Source of the DNA: Chloroflexota bacterium
GTDB lineage: Bacteria; Chloroflexota; Anaerolineae; Promineifilales; Promineifilaceae
Direction: 5' to 3'
NCBI GenBank assembly: GCA_963169155.1
Contig: CAUJGI010000832.1
Span: 1 to 5,348, forward strand
DNA length: 5,348 nt
The first letter of the stretch is position 1. Each line of letters opens with the position of its first letter. Positions 5,068 to 5,348 of this stretch are shown here, in pieces. The notes beneath the pieces were generated by a model that saw nothing but the letters and a program-made list of their open reading frames with translations, was not told where the DNA came from and ran no database searches. The position numbers were made by a program, and so were the translations under genes.

Positions 5068-5348
5068 CAGGCCTCACGCTGAAAGCTAACCTCTACCGTG
5101 TCGCCAATGGCCGGTAAGGCTAGATGGGGATTATTGAACTCGTCCAGAAAAAGCACATGCTCTTGCAAACGCACCTGAATACGCACAATGGAGCCTAAAA
5201 AAGCGATGTTCTCCACCCGGCCGGATAGCTTGTTTTCGGCTGGAGCGTGCCCATTTAAGGAAAGCAGTTCAGGGCGCAGAGCCAGGGAGAGACGGCCTTC
5301 ATGTTCCATATCCCGCTCCACAATCCGCGCCGCACGAATCTCCTGCCC
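5049..5348 (-). CDS. ABC transporter ATP-binding protein, C-terminal TOBE domain (partial)
   Basis: The last 99 residues of a gene that enters from beyond the window; the frame stays open to the edge, so the GTG at 5321 is internal, not a start. The sequence has the TOBE_2 pattern found after the nucleotide-binding domain of the PotA/MalK/FbpC type of importer ATPase: GRLSLALRPELLSL, then NKLSGRVENIAFLGSIVRIQVRL, then IGDTVEVSFQREACLVL. The 'RPE' and 'FLG' motifs are the main signs. TOBE domains in these importers help hold the ATPase dimer and may sense substrate or regulators. The Walker motifs lie outside the window. The substrate cannot be told from this part; polyamine, iron or sugar importers all fit. 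The gene ends in a hairpin terminator and is followed by the insertion sequence. Confidence 0.8.
   Translation of the reverse strand, partial: GQEIRAARIVERDMEHEGRLSLALRPELLSLNGHAPAENKLSGRVENIAFLGSIVRIQVRLQEHVLFLDEFNNPHLALPAIGDTVEVSFQREACLVLPR

Overview
The window looks like a piece of a Chloroflexota genome (Anaerolineae/Caldilineae-like). This is inferred from moderately high GC, secreted proteins with long Thr/Pro-rich linkers of the 'PT-TNTPVPQPT' type, and a polytopic glycosyltransferase-C-like protein with the 'GYGYP..NFYAPL' signature. No phylogenetic marker is present, so the assignment is tentative. Every gene I can support lies on the minus strand; the plus-strand reading frames look like shadows.

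In transcription order (high to low coordinate): (1) 5049-5348, the C-terminal TOBE domain of an ABC-transporter ATPase, entering from outside the window and ending in a hairpin terminator that overlaps its stop codon. (2) 3501-5002, a 1.5-kb insertion sequence of the IS701 type with perfect 15-bp terminal inverted repeats. Its transposase is split near the N-terminus by a -1 frame change at an A AAA AAG heptamer. (3) 2524-3393, a LysM protein with an SdrB-like module and a C-terminal membrane anchor. (4) 1123-2451, a larger surface protein with a carbohydrate-binding-like domain, a Thr/Pro linker, the same SdrB-like module and a C-terminal anchor. (5) 564-1046, a DoxX-family membrane protein. 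(6) 1-357, the N-terminal 119 residues of a GT-C / PTPS-related membrane protein that runs off the window.

Genes 3 and 4 form a tandem pair of surface-anchored proteins: a different binding domain outside, but the same module and the same kind of anchor, suggesting a shared envelope role. The intergenic gaps on either side of doxX carry short inverted repeats (390-438 and 1070-1139). The latter has three arms that could form alternative hairpins just before the doxX ribosome-binding site.

The features most worth a second look are the possible programmed frameshift in the transposase, the strongly over-represented 8-bp palindrome ACGGCCGT (seven copies, none in the IS), the three-arm repeat before doxX, and the paired LysM/CBM anchored proteins. 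I found no RNA gene, CRISPR array or defence system.
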